Positions 6,641 to 16,101 of a stretch of 64,000 nucleotides of DNA are shown here, in pieces (within the stretch, counting starts at the first letter, position 1; each line of letters opens with the position of its first letter). The notes under the pieces are model-generated. The model did no database searches. It was given only the letters and a program-made list of their open reading frames with translations, and was not told the DNA's origin. The translations under genes were made by a program, and so were the position numbers. This DNA comes from G963664225 sp964538065 (lineage in GTDB: Bacteria > Verrucomicrobiota > Verrucomicrobiia > Limisphaerales > UBA1319), in assembly GCA_964538065.1 (NCBI GenBank), contig CAZIDG010000004.1:1-64000 (forward strand), given 5' to 3'.

Positions 6641-7417
6641 ATGCATACCATTTTGGCATTGGCGGGCGTGGTGATCAAGGAGATGTACCGTCGCAAGGAT
6701 TTCTATGTGCTGTTCATCATGACGGCCGTGATCACCTTGATGATGGGCTCGATGAGCTTTTTCAATGACGACCGGATTGTGAGGTATCTCAAAGAGATTT
6801 GCCTGCTCTTGATCTGGTTATCGGCACTCGTGATGGCATTAACGACGACAGCGCGCCAGATACCCTCGGAGCGCGAGCAGCGCACCATTTTTCCGCTGTT
6901 GGCGAAACCCGTGACCCGGGCCCACATCATCATGGGCAAGTTTGCGGGTTGTTGGTTCGCATGCGGATTGGCCCTGGCGGTGTTCTATCTTTTCTTTGCG
7001 GTGATCAGTGGTTCCCGGGAGCACGCCTGGCCGGTGCTGTCCTATGTCCAGGCGGGTTGGTTGCACTGGATGATGCTTGGTGTTGTCATTGCATTGACGA
7101 TGCTGGGATCGGTTGTGTTCACGGCGCCTTCCGTGACCGTCACCATCAATTTCATCATTGTGGTCGGCATTTTGTTGATGGGGCAGCATCTTTATAAGGT
7201 GGCGGAAAACATGCGCGAGCCATCGGCCACGCTCTTGCTCGTGATTTATTATATCATTCCCCACCTGGAATTTTATGATGTACGCAACCTGGTCATTCAC
7301 AATTGGGGCCTCATACCCTGGTGGGTGGTCGGAGCGGCCACGGCATACGCTGCCGCCTATGCGGCGCTATTTCTGACGGCAGCCTGGTTGGTGTTTCGCC
7401 GTAAATCGCTCAATTAA
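6641..7417 (+). CDS. ABC-2 type transporter permease
   Basis: This 258-residue protein has about six predicted membrane helices and no catalytic motif. It starts with a short cytoplasmic segment (VVIKEMYRRKDF) and contains the SEREQRTIFPLLAKPVTRA segment common to ABC-2 permeases. AGGGG upstream of the ATG at 6641 supports this start. It follows the ATPase gene and is the likely membrane half of the same exporter. Cargo cannot be read from sequence. Confidence 0.82.
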   Translation: MHTILALAGVVIKEMYRRKDFYVLFIMTAVITLMMGSMSFFNDDRIVRYLKEICLLLIWLSALVMALTTTARQIPSEREQRTIFPLLAKPVTRAHIIMGKFAGCWFACGLALAVFYLFFAVISGSREHAWPVLSYVQAGWLHWMMLGVVIALTMLGSVVFTAPSVTVTINFIIVVGILLMGQHLYKVAENMREPSATLLLVIYYIIPHLEFYDVRNLVIHNWGLIPWWVVGAATAYAAAYAALFLTAAWLVFRRKSLN

Positions 7418-7420
7418 CCC

Positions 7421-8278
7421 ATGCCGTCGCCTTTCTACATCCTGACACTGTTACTGGCCATCGGGTTCACCCTGGCCACACGGATCCATGTCTGGATGTT
7501 GGAGTGGGAGGGGGCGCGAACCAGCGCCACCGGTGTGTTGGAGGTTATGATGGGGGACAGCCGGGCCGTGTTTGGAGACTATTTTTTTAACAAGGCCGAT
7601 GTCTATTTCCACGCAGGCTATTATCCCAGCATGTTTGACAGGGTTCCCAAAACTGAAAAAACACATCTGGAGGCAAAGGCAACGCAGAATCATGATAAGG
7701 CCGAACAGCAAGCTGAGGAAACGGATTTGGATGATTATCTCAAGGAGCCTCGGACCTGGATTGATGCCTTTGGCCGCCATTTTTACCCCAGCAGACATGT
7801 GCATCTGGAAAAACCGGGTGAGGAGCGCGAGATATTGCCCTGGTTGCGCATGTCGGCCAGTTTGGATCCCCATCGCATTCAGACATATACGGTCGCGGCT
7901 TACTGGTTGCGCACGCGGCTGGGCAAAAAAGCCGAGGCCGAGCAGTTTCTCCGGGAGGGCTGGCAGGCCAATCCAGACAGCTACGAAATCCTGTTCGAAC
8001 TCGGCCGTCTCTATGAGGAGGATCACAACGATCCGGTCCGGGCGCGTAACCTGATGGAACAGGCCTGGAAGCGCTATCTGGCATCGATTCAGAATTCCCC
8101 TCCTGAGGAATTGCTCTTTCCCGGCAGTGTGCTTACCCACCTGGCCCGTTTGGAGGAACGTCTGGGAAACATCCCGAAGGCCATCGAATACTTGAAACTG
8201 TGGCTTGCGCTGACGCCCAGCAAGGAGCACATCCAAAAGCAAATTGACGAATTAACGCAAAGGCTTCCCAAGTCATGA
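7421..8278 (+). CDS. Membrane-anchored TPR-like protein
   Basis: This 285-residue protein has an N-terminal hydrophobic segment (FYILTLLLAIGFTLATRI), likely a signal anchor. The C-terminal half (about 150-280) has tetratricopeptide-like helices, for example AEQFLREGWQANPDSYEI and IPKAIEYLKLWLALTP. It begins 3 nt after the permease stop, and its stop overlaps the next ATG (ATGA), so it is translationally coupled in the exporter operon. It may be a scaffold; no family name is certain. Confidence 0.65.
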   Translation: MPSPFYILTLLLAIGFTLATRIHVWMLEWEGARTSATGVLEVMMGDSRAVFGDYFFNKADVYFHAGYYPSMFDRVPKTEKTHLEAKATQNHDKAEQQAEETDLDDYLKEPRTWIDAFGRHFYPSRHVHLEKPGEEREILPWLRMSASLDPHRIQTYTVAAYWLRTRLGKKAEAEQFLREGWQANPDSYEILFELGRLYEEDHNDPVRARNLMEQAWKRYLASIQNSPPEELLFPGSVLTHLARLEERLGNIPKAIEYLKLWLALTPSKEHIQKQIDELTQRLPKS

Positions 8279-9915
8279 TCCAATCTTCCCAGCCCGAGCC
8301 CAACGGAACCTCAGCGCCGCCTCGCGCTGGTCTGTGGTGTGCAGGGGGGCTGATTCTGGCTGCGGTCTCCTGGATCATCGTGCTCGGGAGGTTCAATATC
8401 GCCGATGGCGATTTATGGGCCAAGCTGGCACTGGGCGCCGATGTGTTTGTGACGGGGCATTTGCCGACGGTGGATCGGTTCGCTTTTACCCCGGTCCTGG
8501 CCCAGTATATAGACCATGAGTGGGGTGCGGGTTTGTTTTTTTTCGCGTTTCTAAAGTGGTTGGGGCCTGATTCATTGCTGGCGCTTAAAATCGTGCTCTC
8601 ACTCATCGGCCTGGCGGCTTGCACCTGGCTCGGACGCCGCGCCGGGGCGCGATGGCCTGTCCTGCTGATCCTGCTCATACCTGTTGCCTGGGCGGTGTTG
8701 CCGGGCTATGTGCCTGTCATTCGCAGTCATGCCTTCACCTACTGTTTTTTTGCCCTGACGCTGTTGCTGCTCGACTTTCTCGTCCAGGGACGAAAATGGG
8801 CCTCTTTGTCGCTGGTGGCACTCATGTTGTGCTGGACTAATTTGCATGGTGGTTTTGTGTCAGGGCTTGGGGTGATCACTTTGTGTGCCCTCTTTCATCT
8901 GCGCCAACCGGGAAAAAGTTGGTGGCTCCTGGTGACTGTGCTGGGATGCTGGATGGCCACGCTGGTCAACCCGTATGGCATTGCCTATTGGGGGCACATC
9001 GTGCCAGCGCTTTTACATCCGCGCATGAACATCGTCGAGTGGCGGCCTCTGCCCTGGTGGGGATGGGATGCCTTTGCGGGTTTTCGTGTTTTGTTTGTCC
9101 TGGTGGTGCTGGCGGTTGTCCTGGGGTGGAAGAAGGTTGGGAACCATTCGGTGTGGCGGGTGTTCATGCTGGCATTGGCGGCCTTCCTCGCCTGGCGAAG
9201 CCGGCGTCACGCTCCGTTTTTTGGTCTCACAGTTCTGGCATTTGCAGGGCCCTATTTTGAAGCGACGGGTCAAATCATTAAGCAACGGCTCGAATGGGCT
9301 GAGAAGCATCACTCGCGAGCTCTGTGGGTCGCAGTTGGTGTTCATTTTGCAGTTGCCTTGGTCATGCTGCAATGGCTGTTGCCTCAAGTGGCTTTTCAAG
9401 TGCTGGCGCCGGTGGGTGAGTATCCCGTGCGGGAAATCGATGTGCTCAGTCTTGGACAGGTGCGGGGTAATCTGGCTGTCCCCTTTCACTGGGGAAGCTA
9501 CGCGGCCTGGCGGTTGCATCCTTCAGTGAAGGTGTCCATTGACGGGCGGTATGAAGCGGCCTATCCCGAATCCACGTTCCACCTCAACAACGATTTCTTT
9601 TACAAAACCGGGGCGGACTGGGCACGGTTGCTGCGCGATTATCCAGTGGATTACATTCTATTGGACTTGCGTACTCAAACGCTGCGGCCGGAGGATCTCA
9701 AGTCGTTGGGGTACGACTTGATTTACAGTGTGCCTGCTTATTCAGCGCTCATGGCCAAATCCAATTATGTGTCGCGACTCCGCGAAGTGGCCGCAAACCT
9801 GCCTGATAGCACCATTCAGCCCTTGGATGCTAGGATACCCCTGCGTTGGTTATCGGGCGCGGACGCCAGCGCCAGTAAAGCAATGCCATCAGAATCAGTG
9901 CCGACAGTGAAATAA
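8275..9915 (+). CDS. Polytopic membrane protein, GT-C-like
   Basis: This 546-residue protein has about ten hydrophobic helices, then a C-terminal soluble part (about 400-530) containing VSIDGRYEAAYPE and YPVDYILLDLRTQTL. The early acidic loop (RFNIADGDLWAKLALG) and overall layout resemble GT-C glycosyltransferases of surface polysaccharide loci, but I cannot point to a firm catalytic motif. The start overlaps the stop of the TPR gene. The last 86 bp overlap the 3' end of the convergent YfhO-like gene. Confidence 0.6.
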   Translation: MIQSSQPEPNGTSAPPRAGLWCAGGLILAAVSWIIVLGRFNIADGDLWAKLALGADVFVTGHLPTVDRFAFTPVLAQYIDHEWGAGLFFFAFLKWLGPDSLLALKIVLSLIGLAACTWLGRRAGARWPVLLILLIPVAWAVLPGYVPVIRSHAFTYCFFALTLLLLDFLVQGRKWASLSLVALMLCWTNLHGGFVSGLGVITLCALFHLRQPGKSWWLLVTVLGCWMATLVNPYGIAYWGHIVPALLHPRMNIVEWRPLPWWGWDAFAGFRVLFVLVVLAVVLGWKKVGNHSVWRVFMLALAAFLAWRSRRHAPFFGLTVLAFAGPYFEATGQIIKQRLEWAEKHHSRALWVAVGVHFAVALVMLQWLLPQVAFQVLAPVGEYPVREIDVLSLGQVRGNLAVPFHWGSYAAWRLHPSVKVSIDGRYEAAYPESTFHLNNDFFYKTGADWARLLRDYPVDYILLDLRTQTLRPEDLKSLGYDLIYSVPAYSALMAKSNYVSRLREVAANLPDSTIQPLDARIPLRWLSGADASASKAMPSESVPTVK

Positions 9916-12106
9916 CGGCTCCTGCGCGAAAGGAGCGATCCTCGTAAACCCATTCAATCCGGCTTTTGCCCGCGGGCACCTGAACGGCCTGGAAGGCATG
10001 ATTGGCACGCCATAGTGGTGTGGATTGGCCATTCACATAAACACGCCAGGAGTGATAATAAGTCTGCGCAAGCACCACCATGGCTGGCTGAGGCGCCTCG
10101 ACTTCGCACGAAATCCGATGGGCTTTCCACTGTGTATTGGCAATGGTGATGACGCATCCTTGGGTAACGGAAACCAGCGAACGTGCAGCTTTAGGTAGAT
10201 ACACCACGCCCTGAGGATTGAAGTCAGGTGCAAAGAGCGCATCAAGGCTCATGGCATCGTCGACAAAGACAGGAACCTGACCGCCTGTGATGAGGGGCAG
10301 GGCGTTCGTTGCAGGAACCCACTGAGTCACATTGGTTGGATTGCTGAAGTATCGAGCGCCGAGAAAGGCCTCCAGATGTGGAAATGAAGTGTTGTTGGTT
10401 GCGTACATGCGGGCCTGCACCCGGGCCTGCGGTGCCATTTGAAGCGTGGAGGATCCATTGATCTTGGCTACCCCTTCCAATAAATTCAAATGTGACCAGA
10501 GAGCCAGCCTCTTGCCCAGCAAGTCCTGGGTGAAATCTGGCACTGTGCTGCGGAGTAATTGGGCTTCCGCCTGGGGGGTAATCATTACACGCCCTTCCCC
10601 CAGGGGAACCTTGGGCAGCCGCTCTTCCAGTCCTGAGCCGTAGGCATCCGAGGGAACGGTTGGATTCTGCCAGGGTGCATGGGAGAGCACATCTGCCATC
10701 TGTAATGCCACCACGGCCATCGAGGCCGTGATTTGCCATTGAACGCGACGTGCGCGAACCATGATCACGAGGGCGACTCCCATGGCGCATGCAAAGGCCA
10801 GCCGCATGAGGCCATTATTCAGCGTGGCAGGCCAGTTGTCGTACGGGAATGGGTGCCGCCATGCCAGCCAAAGAACAAGGGAACTCAGGAGGATCAGGGA
10901 CAGAAGGATAATCCCCAAGACCGATAATTTGCATTTGGAGGGCTCCGAACGCATCAGTGCCGCAAGTCCGAATGCCGCCAGCAAAGGCGTTGCGAAAGCG
11001 GTCAGGAAGACAAACTTGATCATGTATCGTGCAACGCCAATGGGAGGAAACAGCCACCGGATCCAGGAATAGAGAAGCGCCTGATCTCCCAGGGCCATGA
11101 CCAGGCTGAAGACAGCCAGGAGGGCCAGCACCATGGCCCGGCGGTTGCGTCCACACAGGACTCCATAAATGGCCAGCAATAGCAGCCCCATGCCCAGGTA
11201 GTAGCTGGTCATGAAAACCTGGCCGAACTGGAAATATTGCCCCTGATATGTATGGAAACAATGAAATAGCGGAACCAGAAAAGCGCCCAGGCCCCAGCCC
11301 GGCATCTGCCATTTGCTGGTCGCAAATTCAAAACTGCGTTGTGAATGTCCCAGCAGATCGAGAAAAGGCAGGATTTGTATCGCGACCAGGCCACTGGCCA
11401 GCAGGATGATGCCCATTAACCGCAGAAAAACGGTTCGCCATGGCTCATACCTGCGGATGCACAGGTGGACGGCCACAATGCCCACCACCAACCAGGTCAT
11501 CATCACCAATTCTGGAAATCCAGATAATAACTGCATGGCTGCCGCTGCGGTGGCTGCCAGAAGCAACCGGCCGCCGCCATGCATCGCCCGCTCCGTCAGC
11601 CACACCACCCAGGGCATCCATCCCAGGGCAACGGTGAAGTTGGGCCACACCAGGGCCGAGAGCGTGGCCCCGTTAAACACGAACGCCGCACCCGCCAACA
11701 CGCCGGCAGCGGGTTGGTTGACCCAATGGCGGGCCAGGTAATACATGCCCAGGCCGCCCCACCAAAGATGGAGTAGGGAAAAGAAATTCACCGACCACGG
11801 CATCGGAAACAGGAGATATAGAATCGAGAACGGGTAGAGCGCCATGGGGACCCATTGCGCCAGAAGGGGCGCCCCGCAGTTGCTTAATGGATTCCAAAGA
11901 GGGATTTCCCCCGCCTGCATGCATTCACGGATATAGGCGCAGACAGGATAGCTCCAGACACCGAAGTCCCGCTCCACAAAGGAGCGCAACCCCAAAAGCA
12001 CCCGTGGAAAGACGGCGCAAAGAAGCAAGGCAAGCGCTACGCCGAAACAACGTGCGCTAAAGAAACGACCTGCGGCCCATGTTGTTGGGGGCTGAGGCTC
12101 CTTCAC
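9830..12106 (-). CDS. YfhO-like polytopic membrane protein 2
   Basis: This 758-residue paralogue of the 3352-5733 protein shares FVERDFGVWSYPVCAYIRE, WNPLSNCGAPLLAQW and the C-terminal YYHSWRVYVNG and FQAVQVPAG motifs. It is predicted to be a membrane glycosyltransferase taking sugar from a polyprenyl-phosphate donor. It lies 30 bp downstream of the GT2-methyltransferase gene on the same strand, which could make that donor, as in the Bacillus CsbB-YfhO pair. Its 3' end overlaps the convergent gene. Confidence 0.75.
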   Translation of the reverse strand: MKEPQPPTTWAAGRFFSARCFGVALALLLCAVFPRVLLGLRSFVERDFGVWSYPVCAYIRECMQAGEIPLWNPLSNCGAPLLAQWVPMALYPFSILYLLFPMPWSVNFFSLLHLWWGGLGMYYLARHWVNQPAAGVLAGAAFVFNGATLSALVWPNFTVALGWMPWVVWLTERAMHGGGRLLLAATAAAAMQLLSGFPELVMMTWLVVGIVAVHLCIRRYEPWRTVFLRLMGIILLASGLVAIQILPFLDLLGHSQRSFEFATSKWQMPGWGLGAFLVPLFHCFHTYQGQYFQFGQVFMTSYYLGMGLLLLAIYGVLCGRNRRAMVLALLAVFSLVMALGDQALLYSWIRWLFPPIGVARYMIKFVFLTAFATPLLAAFGLAALMRSEPSKCKLSVLGIILLSLILLSSLVLWLAWRHPFPYDNWPATLNNGLMRLAFACAMGVALVIMVRARRVQWQITASMAVVALQMADVLSHAPWQNPTVPSDAYGSGLEERLPKVPLGEGRVMITPQAEAQLLRSTVPDFTQDLLGKRLALWSHLNLLEGVAKINGSSTLQMAPQARVQARMYATNNTSFPHLEAFLGARYFSNPTNVTQWVPATNALPLITGGQVPVFVDDAMSLDALFAPDFNPQGVVYLPKAARSLVSVTQGCVITIANTQWKAHRISCEVEAPQPAMVVLAQTYYHSWRVYVNGQSTPLWRANHAFQAVQVPAGKSRIEWVYEDRSFRAGAVISLSALILMALLYWRWRPRPITNAGVS

Positions 12107-12136
12107 ATTTGACTGGGATGGTTTTGTTTTACCAAT

Positions 12137-13570
12137 TCACTTCTCGGGTGTCTTTTTGCGTGCAACAACGATCGTCGAGAGTCCCGCCATGGGCAGAATG
12201 GGTTCCATGATCCGGAAAATCGGTGTCAGCATGTTGTATAGCTTCGTCTGGGCAGGCGTGATGGTGCGTTGTTTGCCCAGGGTGTTGGCTGCATACCAGG
12301 CCAGCACACCTGCTTTATTGAAGAAAAACTGTCGTTCGACTTCAAAACCTGCCTGACTCATCTTTTGTTCGAGCTCACCCTTCTGATAGCGGCGATAGTG
12401 GCCGATCTGACGGTCAAATTCGCTGAACAAGGCCTGGTTGTATGGCACGAGGAAGACCAGTCGGCAGCCGGCGGGCAGGACTTCCTGAAGGCGATCCAGC
12501 ACGGCCTGGTCCTTCTCAATATGTTCCAGCACATTAAGGCAGACCACGGTGTCTGGTTTGTAATCCTGGATGGTACTGAAATCCTCCATTCGGCTCAAAT
12601 CCAGCTTTGCCACATGCACCGTGGGCAGATGTCCCCAGCGCTCGCTCAGCTCAGCCAGATAAGTCTCCTGATAATCGGTCAATAATATATGACCATGCCC
12701 CCGCAATAACCGGCTGATATTGCCACGGCCGCTGCCCAATTCCACCAGGCGCTTGCCCAGATAGGGTGTAATCATGTCATACATCCATTGGTTGAAGCGG
12801 GGCGCCTGCTCAAGGGCGTCGAGCGCCACCTTGTCCGGAAGGGCATAGTTGGAGGAAAAACGATACTTAAACAGGAACCACAGCGCCGCCAAACCATCCT
12901 TCCAGTTGATTTTCTTGCCTTCTGCATACGTGCGCCCGTCGTAACTGATGGGCACTTCATATATGCGCAGGCGAAGACGGGCTATTTTGGCGGTAACTTC
13001 AGGTTCAATGCCAAAACGATTGGATTCGAGGGGGATCATGCGCAACTTATCCGCCACAAACATTTTGTAGCAGGTCTCCATGTCGGTCAGATTGATGTCG
13101 TTGAGCATGTTGGAGAGCAGGGTCAAACCGCAATTGCCCAGCGAATGCCAGAACAACAACACCTTGCGCTCCTCCCCGGTGAACCTTGATCCGAACACCA
13201 CGTCGGCCCGTCCATCCAGAATCGGCTTGAGCATGCGTGCATAATCAAAAGGATCGTACTCCATGTCCGCATCCTGGAAAATGGCCACATCACCGGTCAT
13301 TTCCTTGATGGCGCGGCGCAGGGCGGCACCTTTGCCTTGATTTTTAGCCTGCTGAAACACGCGCATGCCGGGATATCGCGTCGCCAATTCCTGGGCAAGG
13401 AGCCAGGTCGAATCCTTTGAGCCGTCATCCACGAGCACGACTTCACGATCCATACCTGCAGGGAGGGGGACACTCATGATTCGGTCAATGCATCGGACCA
13501 GGGTGCCCTCTTCATTATAAGCTGCCATCAGAATGGACAGTTTTCTATATTTTGTGGTTACGATACTCAT
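12137..13570 (-). CDS. Glycosyltransferase family 2 fused to SAM methyltransferase
   Basis: This 477-residue two-domain protein starts at MSIVTTKYRKLSILMAAYNE. Residues 1-230 are a GT2 domain with AAYNEEGTL, VLVDDGSKDST, FQDADMEYDP (metal-binding DxD type) and a dolichyl-phosphate-mannose-synthase-like core. Residues 255-400 are a class I methyltransferase with LVELGSGRGNISRLL (SAM loop) and VVCLNVLEHIEKD. The GT2 half probably makes a polyprenyl-phosphate sugar used by the next gene's YfhO-like protein; the target of methylation is unknown. Both motif sets look intact. Confidence 0.82.
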   Translation of the reverse strand: MSIVTTKYRKLSILMAAYNEEGTLVRCIDRIMSVPLPAGMDREVVLVDDGSKDSTWLLAQELATRYPGMRVFQQAKNQGKGAALRRAIKEMTGDVAIFQDADMEYDPFDYARMLKPILDGRADVVFGSRFTGEERKVLLFWHSLGNCGLTLLSNMLNDINLTDMETCYKMFVADKLRMIPLESNRFGIEPEVTAKIARLRLRIYEVPISYDGRTYAEGKKINWKDGLAALWFLFKYRFSSNYALPDKVALDALEQAPRFNQWMYDMITPYLGKRLVELGSGRGNISRLLRGHGHILLTDYQETYLAELSERWGHLPTVHVAKLDLSRMEDFSTIQDYKPDTVVCLNVLEHIEKDQAVLDRLQEVLPAGCRLVFLVPYNQALFSEFDRQIGHYRRYQKGELEQKMSQAGFEVERQFFFNKAGVLAWYAANTLGKQRTITPAQTKLYNMLTPIFRIMEPILPMAGLSTIVVARKKTPEK

Positions 13571-13719
13571 GCCAATTCCATCTTTCAGTTTGGCAAATGA
13601 ACCTTGATCCGGCAAGCATCAATGCCTGTGGAATTTGACTCGCGTTTTTCGTGCTGCCAGGCTAGGATTTTCCCACGTTGAGGCGGCGGTCGACGCCCCT
13701 CATATTGGATGCTGACACC

Positions 13720-14502
13720 ATGGCTGCCGCCTTGCATTTGAAGCTCATCGCCTGCGAAGTGGCCTTGCGGGAGATCTGTCATGTGGCTGCCCGATCGCCC
13801 ACCATGCTCGACATGGAGTTCCTGCCGGTCGGCAACCACAATGATCCCAAAAAAGGACATGTTGATTTGCAGTCGCGCGTTGATGCGGTTCCTGAGGGAC
13901 GTTACGACGCGATCCTGGTGGGCTATGGCCTGTGCAACCTGATACTATCCGGCGTGACCGCCCGGCATACCCCGTTGATAGTGCCGCGCGCTCATGACTG
14001 TATCACCTTGTTCCTCGGATCACGTGAACGCTATGAGCGTTTGTTTCAGGAGTGTCCCGGCACCTACTATTTTACGCCGGGATGGCTCGAGTTTTCGGCC
14101 CGCCGCGCGCGGGCGGACGGCAAGCCTGCACCTGATTCAACGATGGCATCACAGGTTTCCACATTCACCCTGGGGGGCTCTTTTGAAGAGATGGTCCGCA
14201 AATACGGTGAGGACAATGCGCGATATCTGATGGAAGTCTCCCAGAGCTGGACGCAAAGTTACCAGCGGACGGTCCTGATCCGTTTCGAATTTGATCGAGA
14301 GTTGGGCGTTCGTGAGCGGGTGGAGTTCTATTGCCAGAGGAATGGCTGGCGGTTGGATGAAGTTCAGGGTGACATGTCGCTTCTCAAACGATGGATTGAT
14401 GGTGTGTGGGATGCGCATGACTTTCTGGTGGTGCCTCCCGGCCACTCGATCCATCCATCCTATGATCACCAGGTCATCAAGGTAAAGCCGCCCATGGTGT
14501 AA
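13720..14502 (+). CDS. DUF1638 domain protein
   Basis: This 260-residue soluble protein has LKLIACEVALREICHVAARS, DAILVGYGLCN and VPRAHDCITLFLGSRERY, the conserved blocks of DUF1638 as I remember them. Conserved Cys and His residues suggest metal or cofactor binding; members often sit near corrinoid or methyltransferase genes, which are not seen here. The ATG at 13720 is chosen because the family begins here; a TTG at 13678 would add 14 residues. It is transcribed divergently from the GT2 gene. Confidence 0.72.
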   Translation: MAAALHLKLIACEVALREICHVAARSPTMLDMEFLPVGNHNDPKKGHVDLQSRVDAVPEGRYDAILVGYGLCNLILSGVTARHTPLIVPRAHDCITLFLGSRERYERLFQECPGTYYFTPGWLEFSARRARADGKPAPDSTMASQVSTFTLGGSFEEMVRKYGEDNARYLMEVSQSWTQSYQRTVLIRFEFDRELGVRERVEFYCQRNGWRLDEVQGDMSLLKRWIDGVWDAHDFLVVPPGHSIHPSYDHQVIKVKPPMV

Positions 14503-14642
14503 TGGACGGGCATTCTCGTTGATGGCTCGGGACATGGATGATTCCCGACGCTGGATTGCCCGGCGCCCGGCCGTTCGTTTTTCCTTTTGATTGAGTTGAT
14601 TTGGCTTGGCTTTGGTCTTCAAAGAGGTTAATATACTGAGGC

Positions 14643-15419
14643 GTGGCCACGGGACAGCAATCGAACCTTGAGTTCTTACGGCGCGTGGAGGATTACCTTC
14701 CTGTTGACGCCGAAGTGAGGACAGTCGATTGCTATGGCCAGCCTGAAAATCCCCGGGGAGTGGAGGCCTTAAGAGGCGATACCTTTTACCATCTGGATTA
14801 CGAGGCCATGCTGGCGGCCAGTCATGCCATTGAGGACCTGGCCCTGGAGGAGGGGAATGGCAGTTTTCTGGCCACCTGCCGGGACTTCAGCACCTTTTCC
14901 CAGGAGCGGGAACGCTATGCCTTGCTGGCGACCACGATTGACGAGGTGATCATCGTGGCTGGTGGCCGCAAACCACGACCTTGTTGCCGGATTCAATTCA
15001 TCGCCGCACATGATTCCGTCATTCGCGATTTCAGGACTGTGCTCTATCAAGGCCGCCATACCCAGGCCATGCTGCTGACCCGGTTGGCCGACAGCGCCTG
15101 CCTGGTGAAGGACCGGAAATATGTGGGTTTTTATTCCTTCGATGCCCGGTTGGTGGCGAGGGTTCGTCAGGATATTGCCGATCTGCTCCAGGGAGCGGTT
15201 CCCAATTTGCGGGAGTATGATCGCATGCACGCCATCGATCATACCGTGAAGCACGCACGAGCTGTGTTTTTTCGTGAACAGCAGGAGCTCGAAGCCGCCC
15301 TAATGAAGCTGCGTACGAAACGGTCCGGTTACCAGACGCGCCACTTTGCGCATGATCTGGACCGTATTCTTGATCGTTTGCAGCGCATCAAGTCGTGCTT
15401 GTCTGAATCACTTGAATAG
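14643..15419 (+). CDS. Unknown protein, possibly DICT-like sensory domain
   Basis: This 258-residue soluble protein starts at GTG. Residues 50-160 (LAASHAIEDLALEEGNGSFLATCRDFSTFSQERERY and on) weakly recall DICT sensory domains. The C-terminal 60 residues are helical and basic, with LEAALMKLRTKRSGYQTRH and LDRILDRLQRIKSCL. It is followed after 19 bp by the GST-like gene on the same strand. I do not assign a function. Confidence 0.45.
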   Translation: MATGQQSNLEFLRRVEDYLPVDAEVRTVDCYGQPENPRGVEALRGDTFYHLDYEAMLAASHAIEDLALEEGNGSFLATCRDFSTFSQERERYALLATTIDEVIIVAGGRKPRPCCRIQFIAAHDSVIRDFRTVLYQGRHTQAMLLTRLADSACLVKDRKYVGFYSFDARLVARVRQDIADLLQGAVPNLREYDRMHAIDHTVKHARAVFFREQQELEAALMKLRTKRSGYQTRHFAHDLDRILDRLQRIKSCLSESLE

Positions 15420-15438
15420 GAGAGAATGTGATTAAACC

Positions 15439-16101
15439 ATGATTGAACTGATCCAATTTCCCTGGAGCCCTTTCTGCATTGTGCAACAGCGCATTTTGGA
15501 CTATGCGCATATTGCCTACAAAGCCGTTAACATCGACCCCAGTGACCGCTCCCTGATCTGGAAGCTCACTCGACAACGGTATTATGCCGTGCCGGTCATT
15601 CGCGATGGACGGATGGTTGTGTTCGAAACCGATGAGGACTCACAGGTCATCGCCAAGTACATCGATGGCAAGTTCACCCTGGGCCTGTTTCCACGCACCT
15701 GGGATGGCGTTCAATACCTCCTGTGGCGGTATTTTGAAAGCGAGGTTGAGGGCATTGGTTTTAAACTGAACGACATCTATTACAGGGAATTCGTGCCCAG
15801 GGGCGAACAACTGGCCTACATTCGCCACAAGGAGCGCAAGTTCGGCCGCCATTGTCTGGAAATGTGGGAAAAGCAACAGGCGGCCTTCCTGGTCGAACTG
15901 GAGCAACGCCTCCTGCCATGTGAGGAGATGCTTGTGGACAAGCCGTTCCTCCTGGGCGAACGCCCCCTGTTTGTCGATTTCGATCTGCATGGCATGCTGG
16001 GTAATTTCCTGTATTCCGGTCATTATGAAATACCCGCCTCCCTGGCCAACCTGAGGCAGTGGTACAAGCGCATGAGCCGAGGTGAAAAACTACATTCTTG
16101 A
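15439..16101 (+). CDS. Glutathione S-transferase family protein
   Basis: This 220-residue protein has an N-terminal thioredoxin-like fold with SPFC at residues 10-13 (possible catalytic Ser10/Cys13), a cis-Pro region YYAVPVIRDG and a following acidic FETDEDSQVIAKYID that fits the glutathione site. The C-terminal half is helical, with PLFVDFDLHGMLGNFLYSG resembling the GST helical core. Its stop overlaps the GTG start of the PhoH-like gene by 20 bp. Substrate unknown. Confidence 0.7.
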   Translation: MIELIQFPWSPFCIVQQRILDYAHIAYKAVNIDPSDRSLIWKLTRQRYYAVPVIRDGRMVVFETDEDSQVIAKYIDGKFTLGLFPRTWDGVQYLLWRYFESEVEGIGFKLNDIYYREFVPRGEQLAYIRHKERKFGRHCLEMWEKQQAAFLVELEQRLLPCEEMLVDKPFLLGERPLFVDFDLHGMLGNFLYSGHYEIPASLANLRQWYKRMSRGEKLHS

